Assembly (NCBI RefSeq): GCF_011405515.1
Contig: NZ_AP022671.1
Location: 930,001 to 994,000 of the forward strand
Source: Nitrospira sp. KM1
Lineage (GTDB): Bacteria > Nitrospirota > Nitrospiria > Nitrospirales > Nitrospiraceae
Direction: 5' to 3'
DNA length: 64,000 bases
The position numbers and the translations under genes were made by a program. The notes beneath the pieces are model-generated. The model was not told where the DNA came from. It did not search any database and worked only from the letters and a program-made list of their open reading frames with translations. Within the stretch, counting starts at the first letter, position 1. Every line of letters starts with the position of its first letter. This document shows, in pieces, positions 63,470-64,000 of the stretch.

Positions 63470-64000
63470 ATGACGAACCTTCGTGCCTATACCGTGACCG
63501 TATTGTTGGACGTGAACGACGTGCAGGATGTCGATGACCGGGCGGAAAGCCGATCCTATATCGTGGCAGATCGCGAAAGTGGGAACGCCGCCATTATCGA
63601 CGCGGTCATCGAGAACGTGGAGCGGGATTTAACAATCGTGGCCGAATTGGGATTGACGTTGGTTTTTGCAATGGAAACTCACATCCATGCGGACCATATT
63701 ACCGGTGCGTCATTGATCCGTGACCGCACGGGAGCCCGTATCGTCTATGGCGGCGGCGCCGAAGGTGCGGTCAAAGGCGCCGACCTGTTTCTTCATGACG
63801 GCCGTCAACTCGGCCTGGGGCATACGGCCCTGCAGGCCCTTGCAACGCCGGGCCACACCGACGGATGCACCAGCTATTTTCTACCGGGCGCGGTTTTCAC
63901 CGGTGACACGATGTTCATCCGGGGCAACGGCCGCACAGACCTCCAGGGCGGATCACCGGAGAAGCTCTACCGATCCGTCCGGAATAAGCTGTTCACACTT
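63470..64000 (+). CDS. ETHE1-like MBL-fold persulfide dioxygenase (3' partial)
   Basis: The ATG at 63470 opens a frame that runs past the window end (177 codons visible). It has the metal-binding HxHxDH motif at ETHIHADHI (residues 71-76), then ATPGHTDGCTSYFLPG and FTGDTMFIRGNGRTDLQGGS, the signature of the ETHE1/persulfide dioxygenase and glyoxalase II-like group. The family oxidises glutathione persulfide to sulfite. It is separated from the Kup gene by ~120 bases and GGAG precedes the ATG. A rhodanese domain could follow beyond the window. Confidence 0.88.
   Translation, partial: MTNLRAYTVTVLLDVNDVQDVDDRAESRSYIVADRESGNAAIIDAVIENVERDLTIVAELGLTLVFAMETHIHADHITGASLIRDRTGARIVYGGGAEGAVKGADLFLHDGRQLGLGHTALQALATPGHTDGCTSYFLPGAVFTGDTMFIRGNGRTDLQGGSPEKLYRSVRNKLFTL

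Noticed and set aside
1-64000. CRISPR arrays, IS elements, integrases, rRNA and intact tRNA genes
   Set aside because: None recognised after reading both strands; no regular direct repeats with spacers, transposase motifs or structural RNA genes.

Overview
The window looks like a chromosomal accessory stretch of a moderately GC-rich environmental bacterium. The gene mix (fused response regulator/thioredoxin-reductase beside a cNMP-binding kinase, many small lipoproteins, catalase-family peroxidase, Tll0287-like heme protein, NhaA fused to a DsbA domain, persulfide-dioxygenase-like MBL protein) suggests a Nitrospira-like organism (Nitrospirota). That placement is inference; no rRNA or ribosomal protein gene is present to fix it. 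No IS element, integrase, CRISPR array, rRNA or intact tRNA was seen.

Layout. 1-2.8 kb: the C-terminal part of a TIR-like effector with a beta-rich tail, then a decayed zone where a truncated F420-type NADP oxidoreductase meets a minus-strand AHSA1/NTF2-like/YciI/DUF1801 run whose last two members are frameshifted. 3.2-8.6 kb: SlyD-like PPIase, FAD oxidoreductase, a TPR-like protein ending in a heme-c motif, a VOC protein and a dead patatin copy. 9-20 kb: methyltransferase/AraC divergent pair, tandem-GNAT protein, methyltransferases, malic enzyme, thiopurine methyltransferase, catalase-like peroxidase and an ArsR-AHSA1 operon with a clear, apparently leaderless promoter. 20-26 kb: envelope lipoproteins, a secreted repeat protein, and a two-gene membrane pair resembling a MotAB/ZorAB-type stator next to a Sel1 repeat protein. 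26-30 kb: a tight redox-signalling operon (DUF2630, cNMP-binding histidine kinase, RR-TrxR fusion, DsbA-like protein).

30-44 kb holds small stress and metabolic genes (DUF1398, tautomerase, alcohol dehydrogenase, hemerythrin, DsbA-NhaA fusion, threonine ammonia-lyase with a strong terminator just upstream, TPR lipoprotein, NHL propeller). 44-53 kb holds the intact patatin lipoprotein, a DsrE plus TlpA pair beside a NarL-type two-component system, a deaminase, an MHS-family transporter and lipoproteins. 53-64 kb holds LspA, an ECF sigma factor with a zf-HC2 anti-sigma candidate, a PerM-type exporter, DUF72, a Tll0287-like heme protein, a frameshifted Kup and the start of an ETHE1-like MBL protein.

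The recurring themes are envelope lipoproteins, thiol/sulfur redox proteins and small stress-responsive operons. At least six genes are broken. The patatin copy carries several independent lesions and is clearly a pseudogene; single-base lesions (for example in kup) could be assembly errors. The best candidates for an undescribed system are the stator-like pair at 22.3-24.2 kb, the redox-signalling operon at 26.2-30.1 kb, and the TIR-like effector cut by the left edge.
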